The notes under the pieces: model-generated
What the model was told of the DNA's origin: nothing
Databases searched by the model: none
Seen by the model: the letters and a program-made list of their open reading frames with translations, nothing else
Translations under genes and position numbers: made by a program
In this document: positions 45,216-53,659 of the stretch, piece after piece
How the letters are laid out: each line of letters starts with the position of its first letter
Numbering within the stretch: the stretch's first letter is position 1
Assembly: GCA_903881085.1 (NCBI GenBank)
Contig: CAIRSA010000443.1
Coordinates: forward strand, 1-64,000
Length of the DNA: 64,000 nt
From: an uncultured Acidobacteriia bacterium
GTDB taxonomy: Bacteria > Acidobacteriota > Terriglobia > Bryobacterales > Bryobacteraceae
Direction of reading: 5' to 3'

Positions 45216-46136
45216 CTATTCAAGTACGACAGGACGCCAGGATCTATCGGGGTTGAAACGCACGATGAGGCGAGCCTGTGCGCTTGTGGCGCTTCCCAGA
45301 TCCTTTTCATAAACCAAGCCATCGTGATTGATGATCATGGTACGAATTCCAGAAATGCCGTAGTCGGCCGGCCACGCAACGAGTGCGAAGCCGCCGATCA
45401 TCCTGCTATCCACCAGGTACTCAAAGGCGCCTCCGGAAGCGTCAGGGCCCTGCGATTTCAGGACGCGGAAATAATAGCCATGATATGGCTCCGCAGGCTT
45501 ACCGCCTGTAGACAGGTTCGCCGTTGCAGCATCGGCGAAGGCTCGCGAGACCAGGCTATTGGGTGAATCACCCAGATACAGACCATCTTGTTTGCCGGGA
45601 GTGCTGAAGACTTTTTGCGCGTATTTCAGCATGCCATCGCCGTCATGCGAAGCCGCCGAGTAATCCAACTGCGCCTCCACGTAGCCCCGGCATGCTTCTA
45701 TTGCGTTCAGTTCGTTGCGGCCAACGCGGCGCGCCAGAATCTCCATGCGGCCAGCCTGAGAATCCAGCCGCCATTTTCCGTCTTTGCGAACCAGCGGCAC
45801 AGGAAATGGCCAGTCCTGTTCCCCAACCGAAAATGTGACCCTGTTTGGCGACTGGGATTCTTCATCCAACTGCAACCGCACATGCGCCGCGCGGGCGAAT
45901 TCAGCGCGGTTCTCTTTATCGTCGGACGGATCGCCCGATTCAACAATGTCCTTGCCGCCCGGGCCAAAGAGTTCCAGCAATGCGGCGCTGTCGTTTCGTT
46001 CAGCAGCCTCGATCGCAGCGTGAACGGCCTCGGCCGGCGTCGAAAAGGTACGTTGCGCAACTGCGGGTGCGGCCTTTAGAGTAAGTGCCGCAAACAGAAT
46101 TGCGGCAGTAACATCGATTAATCGTAATTTCATCAT
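45216..46136 (-). CDS. DUF2950 family exported protein
   Basis: 306 residues. A signal peptide (about 1-27, cut after VAQ) is followed by FSTPAEAVHAAIEAAERNDSAALLELFGPGGKDI, then VPLVRKDGKWRLD, NELNAIEACRGYVEAQLDY and EPYHGYYFRVLKSQGP...GGFALVAWPADYGISGIRTMIINHDG. These blocks match DUF2950. The family has no known function but is usually encoded beside DUF3300, as here 15 bp downstream of it. Probably periplasmic. ATGATG at the start leaves the exact first codon open by one residue. Confidence 0.87.
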   Translation of the reverse strand: MMKLRLIDVTAAILFAALTLKAAPAVAQRTFSTPAEAVHAAIEAAERNDSAALLELFGPGGKDIVESGDPSDDKENRAEFARAAHVRLQLDEESQSPNRVTFSVGEQDWPFPVPLVRKDGKWRLDSQAGRMEILARRVGRNELNAIEACRGYVEAQLDYSAASHDGDGMLKYAQKVFSTPGKQDGLYLGDSPNSLVSRAFADAATANLSTGGKPAEPYHGYYFRVLKSQGPDASGGAFEYLVDSRMIGGFALVAWPADYGISGIRTMIINHDGLVYEKDLGSATSAQARLIVRFNPDRSWRPVVLE

Positions 46137-46151
46137 GATCTCGTCTCGCGA

Positions 46152-47315
46152 TTAGCGATGCCCTCCACCGCGATTACCCCCGCCACTTTGACGGGGTGCT
46201 CCCCCGCCCCGAGGCGCTCCGCCTCCACTGCGTGCAGCGCCCATGCTGGAGTAGCCATGGTCGCTCTGGACGCGCGCGGCGCCGCCTTCCCTCACACCGC
46301 CGAATGCACTGCGATTTGCGTTCGGTGCGCTGCGCGGTATCTGCCGGTTACCCATTCGCTCCGCTCCGGAACCCGGGTTGGTATTTCGCATCTGAGCTTG
46401 TGCTGCAGCCGCACGCGACTGCAAACTCTGACGCACCCCGCCTGCGTAGCGAGTCGAAAGGGTCGGATTCGAATATGGCACTGCCTGACGATGAGATGGA
46501 TCGTGCGACCACGCGTTCCGCCCGTTCAAACCGCCGCCACGGGCAGGGTTGAAATTATGACGGTGGATGAAGTTGTTATTGACGATGACGGTGCGATTAC
46601 CCCAGCCTGGATTCCAACCCCAACCGCCCCAGCCGCCCCATCCGCCGCCAAAATAAGCGCCGATGGGAATGCCGATTCCGAAGCCAAAATAGGCGCGAGG
46701 ATAATACCAACTGGCATACGGATAGTAGAGCAGCGGTCCCCATATATACACCGGATCGTATTCAGGCAAGTAGATCACTTGCGGATCGCTGGGCTGGATG
46801 ACAATCACCTGACGGCCGCCGTCATTGTTGCTGAAAACAGTTTGTTGCGAGGTTGTTGCCAGCTTGCCCGCTTCCTGTGCCCGCTGGCGCATGCGTTGAA
46901 CCGCATCCATTAAGTCCGCCTGTTGATTCAGGAAGGCATTGCCGAGATTGGTGGTCCAGGTTATGTCCTGGTTCAACTTCTTTACCAAGTCCGGAAAGAG
47001 AACTAACGCCTGCACACTGGGATCCCACGACTGCTGTTCGGCTGCCTGGGCCAGGGCAGCCCCTGAGATCCCCGAGTTGCGCTGAAGCCATTGCGAGGCT
47101 TGCACCAGTTCGAGCGGATACGTGGACGCAACCATGATCTGGCTGATTAGCGGATCCGGATAGAGTGCGATGGGAGCCACCATTCCGTCCAACTGATCGG
47201 GGCTCAGCTGCTGGCCTGGTGGAGGGGCCAGCGGCGGTTGTTGGGCAATCAGCGCTGCCGATACAAACAGCACTGAGCTAACGAGTCTCAACCGCCCATG
47301 AGCCACGGCGTTCAC
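46152..47315 (-). CDS. DUF3300 family exported protein with Gly/Trp-rich centre
   Basis: 387 residues from a GTG that overlaps the stop of the small upstream gene (GTGA). Signal peptide about 8-26. The conserved DUF3300 domain follows: LDGMVAPIALYPDPLISQIMVASTYPLE, then SQWLQRN, SWDPSVQALVLFPDLVKKLN. The middle is YPYASWYYPRAYFGFG and a Gly/Trp run; the C-terminal 130 residues are low-complexity, rich in Gly, Arg, Ser and Asn. Function unknown; co-encoded with DUF2950 downstream. Confidence 0.87.
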   Translation of the reverse strand: MNAVAHGRLRLVSSVLFVSAALIAQQPPLAPPPGQQLSPDQLDGMVAPIALYPDPLISQIMVASTYPLELVQASQWLQRNSGISGAALAQAAEQQSWDPSVQALVLFPDLVKKLNQDITWTTNLGNAFLNQQADLMDAVQRMRQRAQEAGKLATTSQQTVFSNNDGGRQVIVIQPSDPQVIYLPEYDPVYIWGPLLYYPYASWYYPRAYFGFGIGIPIGAYFGGGWGGWGGWGWNPGWGNRTVIVNNNFIHRHNFNPARGGGLNGRNAWSHDPSHRQAVPYSNPTLSTRYAGGVRQSLQSRAAAAQAQMRNTNPGSGAERMGNRQIPRSAPNANRSAFGGVREGGAARVQSDHGYSSMGAARSGGGAPRGGGAPRQSGGGNRGGGHR

Positions 47316-47530
47316 GGCTTCTGCTCGGAAAGGGAAGCCTCTTTCGCTGCTTCCTGATGTGCCTCGACGGACTTGTAGAAAGCCGCTTCGGAATGTTCCA
47401 AGGCCTTTTGGGATCGTTCGTGGCCGGTCTTGTGATCCTGTTTCTCATGTGCCACGGCGCTCTTGGCATGAGCGTGCTGGGCTATGTCGTGCAGCTCGGC
47501 TGCACGTATGTGATTGTATCCATTTGCCAT
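47312..47530 (-). CDS. Small His/Ala/Glu-rich helical protein
   Basis: 72 residues: MANGYNHIRAAELHDIAQH, AHEKQDHKTGHERSQKALEHSE. The sequence is strongly helical, with many His, Ala, Glu and Lys and no membrane or signal segment. It ends in a GTGA overlap with the DUF3300 gene and starts at the end of another small helical gene. The two small proteins resemble each other in composition. Function unknown; similar short proteins often accompany general stress genes. Confidence 0.65.
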   Translation of the reverse strand: MANGYNHIRAAELHDIAQHAHAKSAVAHEKQDHKTGHERSQKALEHSEAAFYKSVEAHQEAAKEASLSEQKP

Positions 47531-47727
47531 TAGAGTGTTCCTAACCTTCCAGATTTGTTGTGCGCTTCTTTTGACAACTCATATGCGCGATTGGCATATT
47601 GCTCTGCTCTTTCCGCATGCCAATTGCCCGTGGCGCTTACGCCCTTTTCGTTGTGTTCCGATGCGGTGCGGTGAGACTGCGACGCAAGCGCGTGAAGCCG
47701 GGCTATTTCCTGGTGTAGCTTGTGCAT
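47530..47727 (-). CDS. Second small helical protein
   Basis: 65 residues from ATG 47727 (MHKLHQEIARLHALASQSH), with AGGAACAGGT just upstream; the frame is open further 5' but the added part lacks a ribosome site. Rich in His, Ala, Glu and Ser (ASEHNEKGVSATGNWHAERAEQYANRAYELSKEAHNK), predicted helical, cytoplasmic. First gene of the four-gene run to DUF2950. Function unknown. Confidence 0.6.
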   Translation of the reverse strand: MHKLHQEIARLHALASQSHRTASEHNEKGVSATGNWHAERAEQYANRAYELSKEAHNKSGRLGTL

Positions 47728-48031
47728 ACCTGTTCCTTCTTGTGCGAGAAATCCACCTTTGACTAGGCACTCTGTGGGCCAATGCTTTATGGCGTGAAGT
47801 ATCAATGGTCGCGGCTCGGTGATGGTGCACTATTTCCGAGCCGCGACCATAAGGGAGCGAGTTGCCACACCAACACGTCCCGGGCTTGTAAGTGGCATAG
47901 TAACTCGACGGGGCGCGGTCACGTGACCGTATATGGTCAGAACGTAGTACCAGCGAGATCGGCCGCATCGCGCATTTCCTTGCAATCGATGGCGAAATTG
48001 CCTTGGTAGCAGAGCTGCTAGCTTTTTACCG
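47728..48031. other. Divergent intergenic region with a strong hairpin
   Basis: 304 bp between divergent genes. It carries a 15-bp perfect inverted repeat (separate entry) and must hold promoters for the small-protein/DUF3300 operon and for the oleate hydratase operon. No further element was clear. Confidence 0.5.
47805..47850. repeat. 15-bp perfect inverted repeat, 16-base loop
   Basis: ATGGTCGCGGCTCGG (47805-47819) and its exact complement CCGAGCCGCGACCAT (47836-47850). No T-run follows on either strand, so it is not a standard terminator. Located in a divergent promoter region, it could be an operator or a cruciform. Confidence 0.85.
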
Positions 48032-49603
48032 ATGAACAACTCTTCGAAGGCCTATCTAATCGGCGGAGGCATCGGCTCCTTAGCGGCGGCCGCATTTATG
48101 ATCCGCGATGGCGGCGTGTTGGGCGAGAACATCACCATACTCGAATCCGCATCGCTTCTGGGCGGGAGTCTTGACGGCGCTGGCCTGCCAAGTGGCGGCT
48201 ATTCCATGCGCGGTGGCCGCATGCTGACCACCGACAACTACGAATGCACGTGGGATTTGTTCAGGTCGATTCCGTCTTTGCTCAACGCTGGAAAGACGGT
48301 CTTTGAAGAGACCGTGGAATTCAACGAGCAACATCAATCGAACTGCATGGCGCGACTCGTAGATCGCCGCCGCGCCAAGGTCCCTGTGCATTCCATGGGC
48401 TTTTCCATGGAGGATCGAATGGAGTTACTCAGACTCAGCGAGGAAGACGAAGTGAATCTGGGGGCAAGCCGCATTACCGATTGGCTCTCACCCGCCTTCT
48501 TTAGAACTGAGTTCTGGTATATGTGGTCCACCACATTCGCTTTTCAACCATGGCATAGCGCGGTTGAGTTCCGGCGCTATCTGCATCGCTTTCTGCTTGA
48601 GTTTTCGCGCATTGAAACACTGGCCGGCGTGAAGCGAACCATCTTCAATCAATACGACTCACTGGTGATGCCGCTGCTGTCATGGCTGCAAATGCACGGC
48701 GTCAACTTCGTGATGGATTGCACCGTAACGAAACTCGACCACAAAAAGGAAGACAATCAGCTCGTTGTTACCGGAATTCAATGTCAACGGTCAGGCGTGC
48801 GGGAAACGCTTAGCGTGCACGAGGACGACGTCGTCTTCCTGCAGAACGGCTCGATGACGGATGCTTCCAGCTTGGGCTCCATGTCCAGCGCTCCGGCGAA
48901 ACTGGAAAAAGCCGATTGCAAAAGCTGGGCCATTTGGGAGGATCTTGCCAAGGACCAGCCGGAGTTCGGAAACCCCGCTGTCTTCAACAGCAGCATCGCG
49001 CAGTCGAATTGGGAGTCGTTTACCGTCACGCTGATGTCTCCTGATTTCTTTGACCAGATGAAAGAGTTCAGCGGCAATGAAGCAGGCACCGGCGGGTTGG
49101 TTACATTCAAAGATTCGAACTGGCTGATGTCGATCGTACTCGCTCACCAGCCGCACTTTCCCAGGCAACCGGAAGGCGTGCAGGCCTTCTGGGGTTATTC
49201 GTTGTTTCCAGATCGAGTGGGCAACTTCGTGGCGAAATCGATGGAGGACTGCAATGGCGAGGAGATTCTGCAGGAACTGTGCGGGCATCTACGCTTCGAG
49301 ATGCTGACAGTCGCCACGGCCAACTGCATTCCATGCCGAATGCCGTATATCACCAGCATGTTTATGCCTCGTCTGCGCAATGACAGGCCGCTGCCGGTGC
49401 CTTGTTGCTCAAAGAATCTGGCCTTTGTCAGCCAGTTCGTTGAGATTGCTGACGACGTTGTCTTCACCGTGGAATATTCCGTGCGGGCGGCGCAACTTGC
49501 GGTGTATGAACTATTGCACATCGATCAGGTAATCCCCGCTGTGACGCCGAACGACAAATCGCTGCATGCAAAATTCGAAGCAATATTGAAAGCCTTTAAA
49601 TGA
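48032..49603 (+). CDS. ohyA: Oleate hydratase family protein
   Basis: 523 residues. FAD-binding start AYLIGGGIGSLAAAAFMIRDG, then LESASLLGGSLDG and the strongly conserved GGRMLTTDNYECTWDLF, RSIPSLLN, LLRLSEEDE and FYMWSTTFAFQPWHSA-like block (here FWYMWSTTFAFQPWHS). C-terminal YITSMFMPR and NLAFVSQFVEI follow. The family hydrates the double bond of oleate and related acids to 10-hydroxy acids, often to detoxify unsaturated fatty acids. First gene of a six-gene operon whose other members handle sugar phosphates and polyphosphate, an unexpected setting. The stop overlaps the aldolase start (ATGA). Confidence 0.93.
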   Translation: MNNSSKAYLIGGGIGSLAAAAFMIRDGGVLGENITILESASLLGGSLDGAGLPSGGYSMRGGRMLTTDNYECTWDLFRSIPSLLNAGKTVFEETVEFNEQHQSNCMARLVDRRRAKVPVHSMGFSMEDRMELLRLSEEDEVNLGASRITDWLSPAFFRTEFWYMWSTTFAFQPWHSAVEFRRYLHRFLLEFSRIETLAGVKRTIFNQYDSLVMPLLSWLQMHGVNFVMDCTVTKLDHKKEDNQLVVTGIQCQRSGVRETLSVHEDDVVFLQNGSMTDASSLGSMSSAPAKLEKADCKSWAIWEDLAKDQPEFGNPAVFNSSIAQSNWESFTVTLMSPDFFDQMKEFSGNEAGTGGLVTFKDSNWLMSIVLAHQPHFPRQPEGVQAFWGYSLFPDRVGNFVAKSMEDCNGEEILQELCGHLRFEMLTVATANCIPCRMPYITSMFMPRLRNDRPLPVPCCSKNLAFVSQFVEIADDVVFTVEYSVRAAQLAVYELLHIDQVIPAVTPNDKSLHAKFEAILKAFK

Positions 49604-50652
49604 ATTCACAAGCGTTGATGGATACGGCCAAAGCCCTCGCCGCCGGCGGCAAAGGCATTCTGGCGATGGATGAGAGCAATCCAACCTGCAACAGCAGGTT
49701 TCGCAAACTGGGGATACCGGAGACGGTGGAAGCACGGCGTGCTTATCGCGAGCTGCTGCTGACAACGCCTTGTCTTGGGGATTGCATCAGCGGAGTGATC
49801 CTCTTCGACGAAACCATTCGCCAAACCAGGAAGGACGGTACGCCACTGGGAGAGGTGGTGATCGATGCAGCAATGATTCCGGGTATCAAAGTCGATCTCG
49901 GCGCCAAGGACCTGGCGGGTTATCCAGGTGAAAAAATCACGGAAGGCCTGGATGGCCTGCGCGGCCGCCTCGCAGAGTATTTTCTGCTCGGCGCGCGCTT
50001 TGCGAAATGGCGGGCAGTAATCAAAATCGGCGAAAGCATTCCCAGCCGCGGCTGCATCGAAGCGAATGCGCAGGCGTTGGCCCGATACGCCGCACTGTGC
50101 CAGGAGGCTGGACTGGTTCCGATTGTGGAGCCGGAGGTGCTGATGGACGGGGACCATACGATGGGACGCTGCGGCGAGGTTACCGAAGTCGCCTTGCGCA
50201 CTGTGTTCGCCGAGTTGTCGGCGCAGCGCGTGATGCTTGAAGGCATGGTTTTGAAGCCAAACATGGTGATTGCTGGTTTGGCGTGCAGTGCGCAGAACCC
50301 GGTGGAGGAAGTGGCCAGTGCAACCATGCAATGTCTCCGCCGCACGGTGCCTGCGGCTGTTCCCGTCATTGCGTTTTTGTCTGGCGGCCAATTGGCGTCG
50401 GATGCTTCGGCACATCTGAATGCCATGAATGAAGGGTACAAATCGCAGCTGCCATGGGCCTTGTCCTTCTCGTTTGCGCGCGCGCTGCAGCAGTCGGCGC
50501 TGGAGATTTGGCGCGGCTATGACACGCAGGTTTTTCTGGCACAGCAGGCGCTGCATCATCGCGCAGCTTGCAATCAGGCGGCACGGCGAGGCGCATACAC
50601 GCCGGAAATGGAAATGATGGGTGTTCGAACAGGGAAGGAAGAGGATCAATGA
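49600..50652 (+). CDS. Class I fructose-bisphosphate aldolase
   Basis: 350 residues, eukaryote-like class I type. Seen: AAGGKGILAMDESNPTCNSRF, GVILFDETIRQ, GIKVDLGAKDLAG, AVIKIGES, IVEPEVLMDGDH and the Schiff-base lysine region GMVLKPNMV, followed by FLSGGQLASDA. It cleaves fructose 1,6-bisphosphate, or works in reverse for gluconeogenesis. Start ATG overlaps the oleate hydratase stop; its own stop overlaps the next small gene. All active-site blocks look intact. Confidence 0.94.
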   Translation: MNSQALMDTAKALAAGGKGILAMDESNPTCNSRFRKLGIPETVEARRAYRELLLTTPCLGDCISGVILFDETIRQTRKDGTPLGEVVIDAAMIPGIKVDLGAKDLAGYPGEKITEGLDGLRGRLAEYFLLGARFAKWRAVIKIGESIPSRGCIEANAQALARYAALCQEAGLVPIVEPEVLMDGDHTMGRCGEVTEVALRTVFAELSAQRVMLEGMVLKPNMVIAGLACSAQNPVEEVASATMQCLRRTVPAAVPVIAFLSGGQLASDASAHLNAMNEGYKSQLPWALSFSFARALQQSALEIWRGYDTQVFLAQQALHHRAACNQAARRGAYTPEMEMMGVRTGKEEDQ

Positions 50653-50852
50653 ACAATAGCGAGCGGCTGCACCACGGCAACGAAGGACCGGATCCAGCCA
50701 GCATCCGGCATCCCTTGCCTGAGAGCCCCTATTGGAGGCGCGCCCACCTTGACTGGAAGTTTTGGATTGCGCTGGTCCTAATGTTCGCAGCCATTCTGAT
50801 TTTCGTGATGAGCGACAGCTTGTCATTCCTCCCGTTTGGGGCATCCCGCTAG
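50649..50852 (+). CDS. Small single-pass membrane protein
   Basis: 67 residues starting in an ATGA overlap with the aldolase stop. A polar N-terminus (HHGNEGPDPASIRHPLPESPYWRR) is followed by one membrane helix (FWIALVLMFAAILIFVM) and a short tail. Not recognised as a known family. The tight overlap and the following gene 8 bp downstream indicate that it is translated as part of the operon. Confidence 0.7.
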   Translation: MNNSERLHHGNEGPDPASIRHPLPESPYWRRAHLDWKFWIALVLMFAAILIFVMSDSLSFLPFGASR

Positions 50853-50860
50853 TAATTGAA

Positions 50861-51859
50861 ATGCAAAAAGCAATCCTATATCCGATGCAATTTGAGCCCA
50901 TTTACGAATACCGGCCGTGGGGAGGGCAACGGCTTGCCAGTTTGCTGACGATGGTGTTGCCGGGCCACGATCCGATTGGCGAAGCCTGGGTCCTCAGCGA
51001 CCGCGATGACCATCGAAGCCTTGTCTCCAATGGGGCACTGAAAGGTTGGTCAATCAACCAGCTACTGCAGAAGTATCCGGAGCAGATGATGGGCAAGCTG
51101 GCAAAGCGATTCCCACGCTTTCCGCTGCTGCTGAAATTCCTTGACGTTAAAGGCATGCTTTCCGTCCAGGTGCATCCATCGGATGAGCACCTAGATCTGC
51201 TGCCTGAAGGAGAGACCGGGAAGACCGAGGCTTGGGTGGTGCTGGATGCCAGCGACGAGAGCCGCATCTTTGCAGGCCTGAAAGCAGGCACCTCTGACGA
51301 AGGTCTGCGCCGGGCCATTGCCAGCGGGGCAGTTGTGGATCAACTCACCAGCTTCGTTCCCAAGAACGGCGATGCCGTCTTCCTGCCCGCCGGGACTGTG
51401 CACACGATGGGCAATGGCGTGGTTGTGTTTGAGGTGCAACAGAACAGCGATGTGACGTTTCGCCTGGACGACTGGGGCAGAGTTGACCCCAAGACCGGCA
51501 AGCCCAGGTCGCTGCAGGTGGACAAAGCGATCGCGAGTATCGATTTCTCCGAGCATCTTGCCGGGCTTGTGCAGCCGGTGCTCGAAGAGGACGGACCCGT
51601 GGAACGAAGGCGCCTGTTCGATTGCAAACATTTTCGCGTGTGGCGATTAACGGGTCTCTTACCGTTTACCGTTGGAACCCCGGATGTGCCGCGCCTGTTG
51701 GTTTGCATCGAGGGTAACGGGCATGTCAAGTGTGGAAGGGCATCTTTCGCGATAAAGAAGGGTAGTGTTATGCTTTTGCCTTCGGAGCTTGGCGTGTGCT
51801 TGTTCAAGCCAAAAACTCCGGTTGTTTTGTTGGAAATTGCATTGCCTGAATCAGCGTAA
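50861..51859 (+). CDS. manA: Class I mannose-6-phosphate isomerase
   Basis: 332 residues from ATG 50861; ATG 50885 is an alternative and the frame open from 50762 overlaps the previous gene. Interconverts mannose 6-phosphate and fructose 6-phosphate. Zinc ligands are in VQVHPSDEH and PAGTVHTMG; other blocks are YEYRPWGGQRL, GEAWVLSDRDD and FPLLLKFLDV. Links central metabolism (fructose phosphate from the aldolase step) to mannose activation for the glycan genes on either side. Confidence 0.92.
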   Translation: MQKAILYPMQFEPIYEYRPWGGQRLASLLTMVLPGHDPIGEAWVLSDRDDHRSLVSNGALKGWSINQLLQKYPEQMMGKLAKRFPRFPLLLKFLDVKGMLSVQVHPSDEHLDLLPEGETGKTEAWVVLDASDESRIFAGLKAGTSDEGLRRAIASGAVVDQLTSFVPKNGDAVFLPAGTVHTMGNGVVVFEVQQNSDVTFRLDDWGRVDPKTGKPRSLQVDKAIASIDFSEHLAGLVQPVLEEDGPVERRRLFDCKHFRVWRLTGLLPFTVGTPDVPRLLVCIEGNGHVKCGRASFAIKKGSVMLLPSELGVCLFKPKTPVVLLEIALPESA

Positions 51860-51878
51860 GCGGCGAGGACCTCATTTC

Positions 51879-52637
51879 TTGAAAGAACTGATTGTATTTG
51901 ACCTGGACGGCACACTCGCCGAAAGCAAAGCTGCGCTTGACGCCGGCATGGCAGCACTGCTCAACGACCTGCTCGACAACTTCAAAGTAGCAGTGATTTC
52001 AGGCGCCGATTGGCCGCAATTCGAGACGCAGTTGTTGGCCCATCTTACGCACGGCCAGAGGTTGGCGAACCTGGCGTTGCTGCCCACCTGCGGCACGAAG
52101 TTTTTCCGCTACTCGGGAGATTGGAAGCGGATCTATTCGGAGGATTTTACCCCGGCGGAAAAAGGCAAGATCATCAGCGCGCTGACCTACGCGATTGCCT
52201 CAGCCGGCTTCCACCCGATGCAGGTGTGGGGTGAGACGATTGAGGATCGCGGCAGCCAGATCACGTTTTCGGCACTAGGCCAGCAGGCTCCGCTGGCAGA
52301 AAAAATACGGTGGGATCCTGATTTCGCGAAGCGAAAACTTCTCAAGGAGATGTTGGACACAACGATTCCGGAGTTTTCCGTGCGCATGGGTGGAGCAACT
52401 TCCATCGATGTTACCAAGCCAGGAATCAACAAGGGCTATGGGATTCGAAAGCTGCGCGACATACTGAGGATTCCCATTGACGACATGCTATTCATTGGCG
52501 ATGCACTGTTTGAGGGTGGCAATGATTATCCGGCCAAGGAAGCCGGTGTTGTGTGCATCGCCGTGCGCGGACCTGACGATACGAAGCTTGTTGTGGAAAC
52601 GATTCTGGCATGTTTGGATCGGAAAACCCGCTCATGA
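51879..52637 (+). CDS. HAD-superfamily phosphatase, phosphomannomutase-like (type IIB)
   Basis: 252 residues from a TTG start (LKELIVFDLDGTLAES), with GAGGA about ten bases upstream; no ATG is available near the motif. HAD motifs: DLDGTLAES (I), VISGADWPQF (II), a lysine in the NKGYGIRKL region and GDALFEGGNDYPA (IV). The cap type and the neighbour manA suggest a phosphomannomutase or sugar-phosphate phosphatase. The former would yield mannose 1-phosphate; this is inference. The stop overlaps PPK2 (ATGA). Confidence 0.82.
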   Translation: MKELIVFDLDGTLAESKAALDAGMAALLNDLLDNFKVAVISGADWPQFETQLLAHLTHGQRLANLALLPTCGTKFFRYSGDWKRIYSEDFTPAEKGKIISALTYAIASAGFHPMQVWGETIEDRGSQITFSALGQQAPLAEKIRWDPDFAKRKLLKEMLDTTIPEFSVRMGGATSIDVTKPGINKGYGIRKLRDILRIPIDDMLFIGDALFEGGNDYPAKEAGVVCIAVRGPDDTKLVVETILACLDRKTRS

Positions 52638-53503
52638 AACTTGATAAAGAAGACTTCCGTGCCTTGAGCGGAAAGCCGGTCCACCTTGAAAAATGGGCCA
52701 CAAACATAGGGCCGCTATACAAATCGGAAAAGCACTACAAGGAGCTGCTGTCGAAGGATGTCGAAAAGCTCAGTTCCCTGCAGCGCCTGCTGTACGCGTC
52801 AGACAGGTACTCCGTGCTGTTGATCTTTCAAGCGATGGATGCGGCGGGTAAAGACGGTGCCATCGGCCACGTGCTGAGCGGCATCAATCCGCAGGGGTGC
52901 GAAGTGCACAGTTTCAAGCATCCCAGCGCCGAAGAACTGGATCACGATTTTCTATGGCGCACCACATGCAAATTGCCTTCGCGCGGACGCATCGGCGTAT
53001 TCAATCGCTCGTATTATGAGGAAGTGCTGATTCTTCGGGTGCATCCTGAACTGGTGCTGGCGGAAAAGCTGCCGCCAGAGCTGTCGAAGCGCAAGACGAT
53101 CTGGGAAGGGCGCTACCGCTCAATCGTGGATTTCGAAAAACACCTCTATCGCAGCGGTACCAGGGTAATCAAGTTCTTTCTTCATCTTTCGAAGGAGGAG
53201 CAGCGAAAACGCTTTCTGGCACGCATCGATCAACCGGACAAGAACTGGAAATTCAGCCTGGCCGATATGGCCGAGCGGCAATTCTGGGATGAGTACATGA
53301 CGGCGTACAAAGATTGCCTTCAGGCGACCAGCAAGAAAAGCGCGCCATGGCATATTGTGCCGGCCGATGACAAATATAATGCGCGGCTCATCGTGTCGCA
53401 CGTGGTGATTCAGACAATGCAGGATCTGAAAATGAGCATGCCGGAGTTGAGTGCGGAACAAAAGAGCAAGTTGCAGGAGCTGCGCGGTCAACTGGCTAAA
53501 TAG
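52634..53503 (+). CDS. ppk2: PPK2 family polyphosphate kinase
   Basis: 289 residues from ATG 52634, which overlaps the upstream stop. Transfers phosphate between polyphosphate and nucleotides. Walker A is MDAAGKDGAIGH, and the Walker B/lid region includes GVFNRSYYEEVL and RWRE-like RKTIWEGRYRSIVDFEKHL, then FFLHLSKEEQRKRFLAR and WHIVPADDKYNARL. The length fits a one-domain class I/II PPK2. Last gene of the operon; the structured repeat begins 14 bp later. Confidence 0.92.
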   Translation: MKLDKEDFRALSGKPVHLEKWATNIGPLYKSEKHYKELLSKDVEKLSSLQRLLYASDRYSVLLIFQAMDAAGKDGAIGHVLSGINPQGCEVHSFKHPSAEELDHDFLWRTTCKLPSRGRIGVFNRSYYEEVLILRVHPELVLAEKLPPELSKRKTIWEGRYRSIVDFEKHLYRSGTRVIKFFLHLSKEEQRKRFLARIDQPDKNWKFSLADMAERQFWDEYMTAYKDCLQATSKKSAPWHIVPADDKYNARLIVSHVVIQTMQDLKMSMPELSAEQKSKLQELRGQLAK

Positions 53504-53517
53504 CCGGCTTAGGAACC

Positions 53518-53620
53518 ACGTGGCGCGGGCACTCCTGCCCGGCGCGTCCCGATGAGTCGGGACACGCCGGAGTGAGACGCTACGCCACGTTGATGGCTGC
53601 AAATTACTTTTCGTGCGGTG
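53518..53620 (-). repeat. Structured dispersed repeat, copy 1
   Basis: On the minus strand it runs CACCGCAC, TTGCAGCCATC, GTCTCACTC, TCCCGACTCAT. It can fold with closing stem ACGTGGCG/CGCCACGT (53518-53525 with 53583-53590) around hairpins CGGGCA/TGCCCG (53526-53541) and GTCCCGA/TCGGGAC (53546-53563). It matches a copy in the opposite direction at 54332-54432. Confidence 0.8.
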
Positions 53621-53659
53621 CCTCAGCGCATTGGCGATCAGCATGCTAGTTAATCGGTC

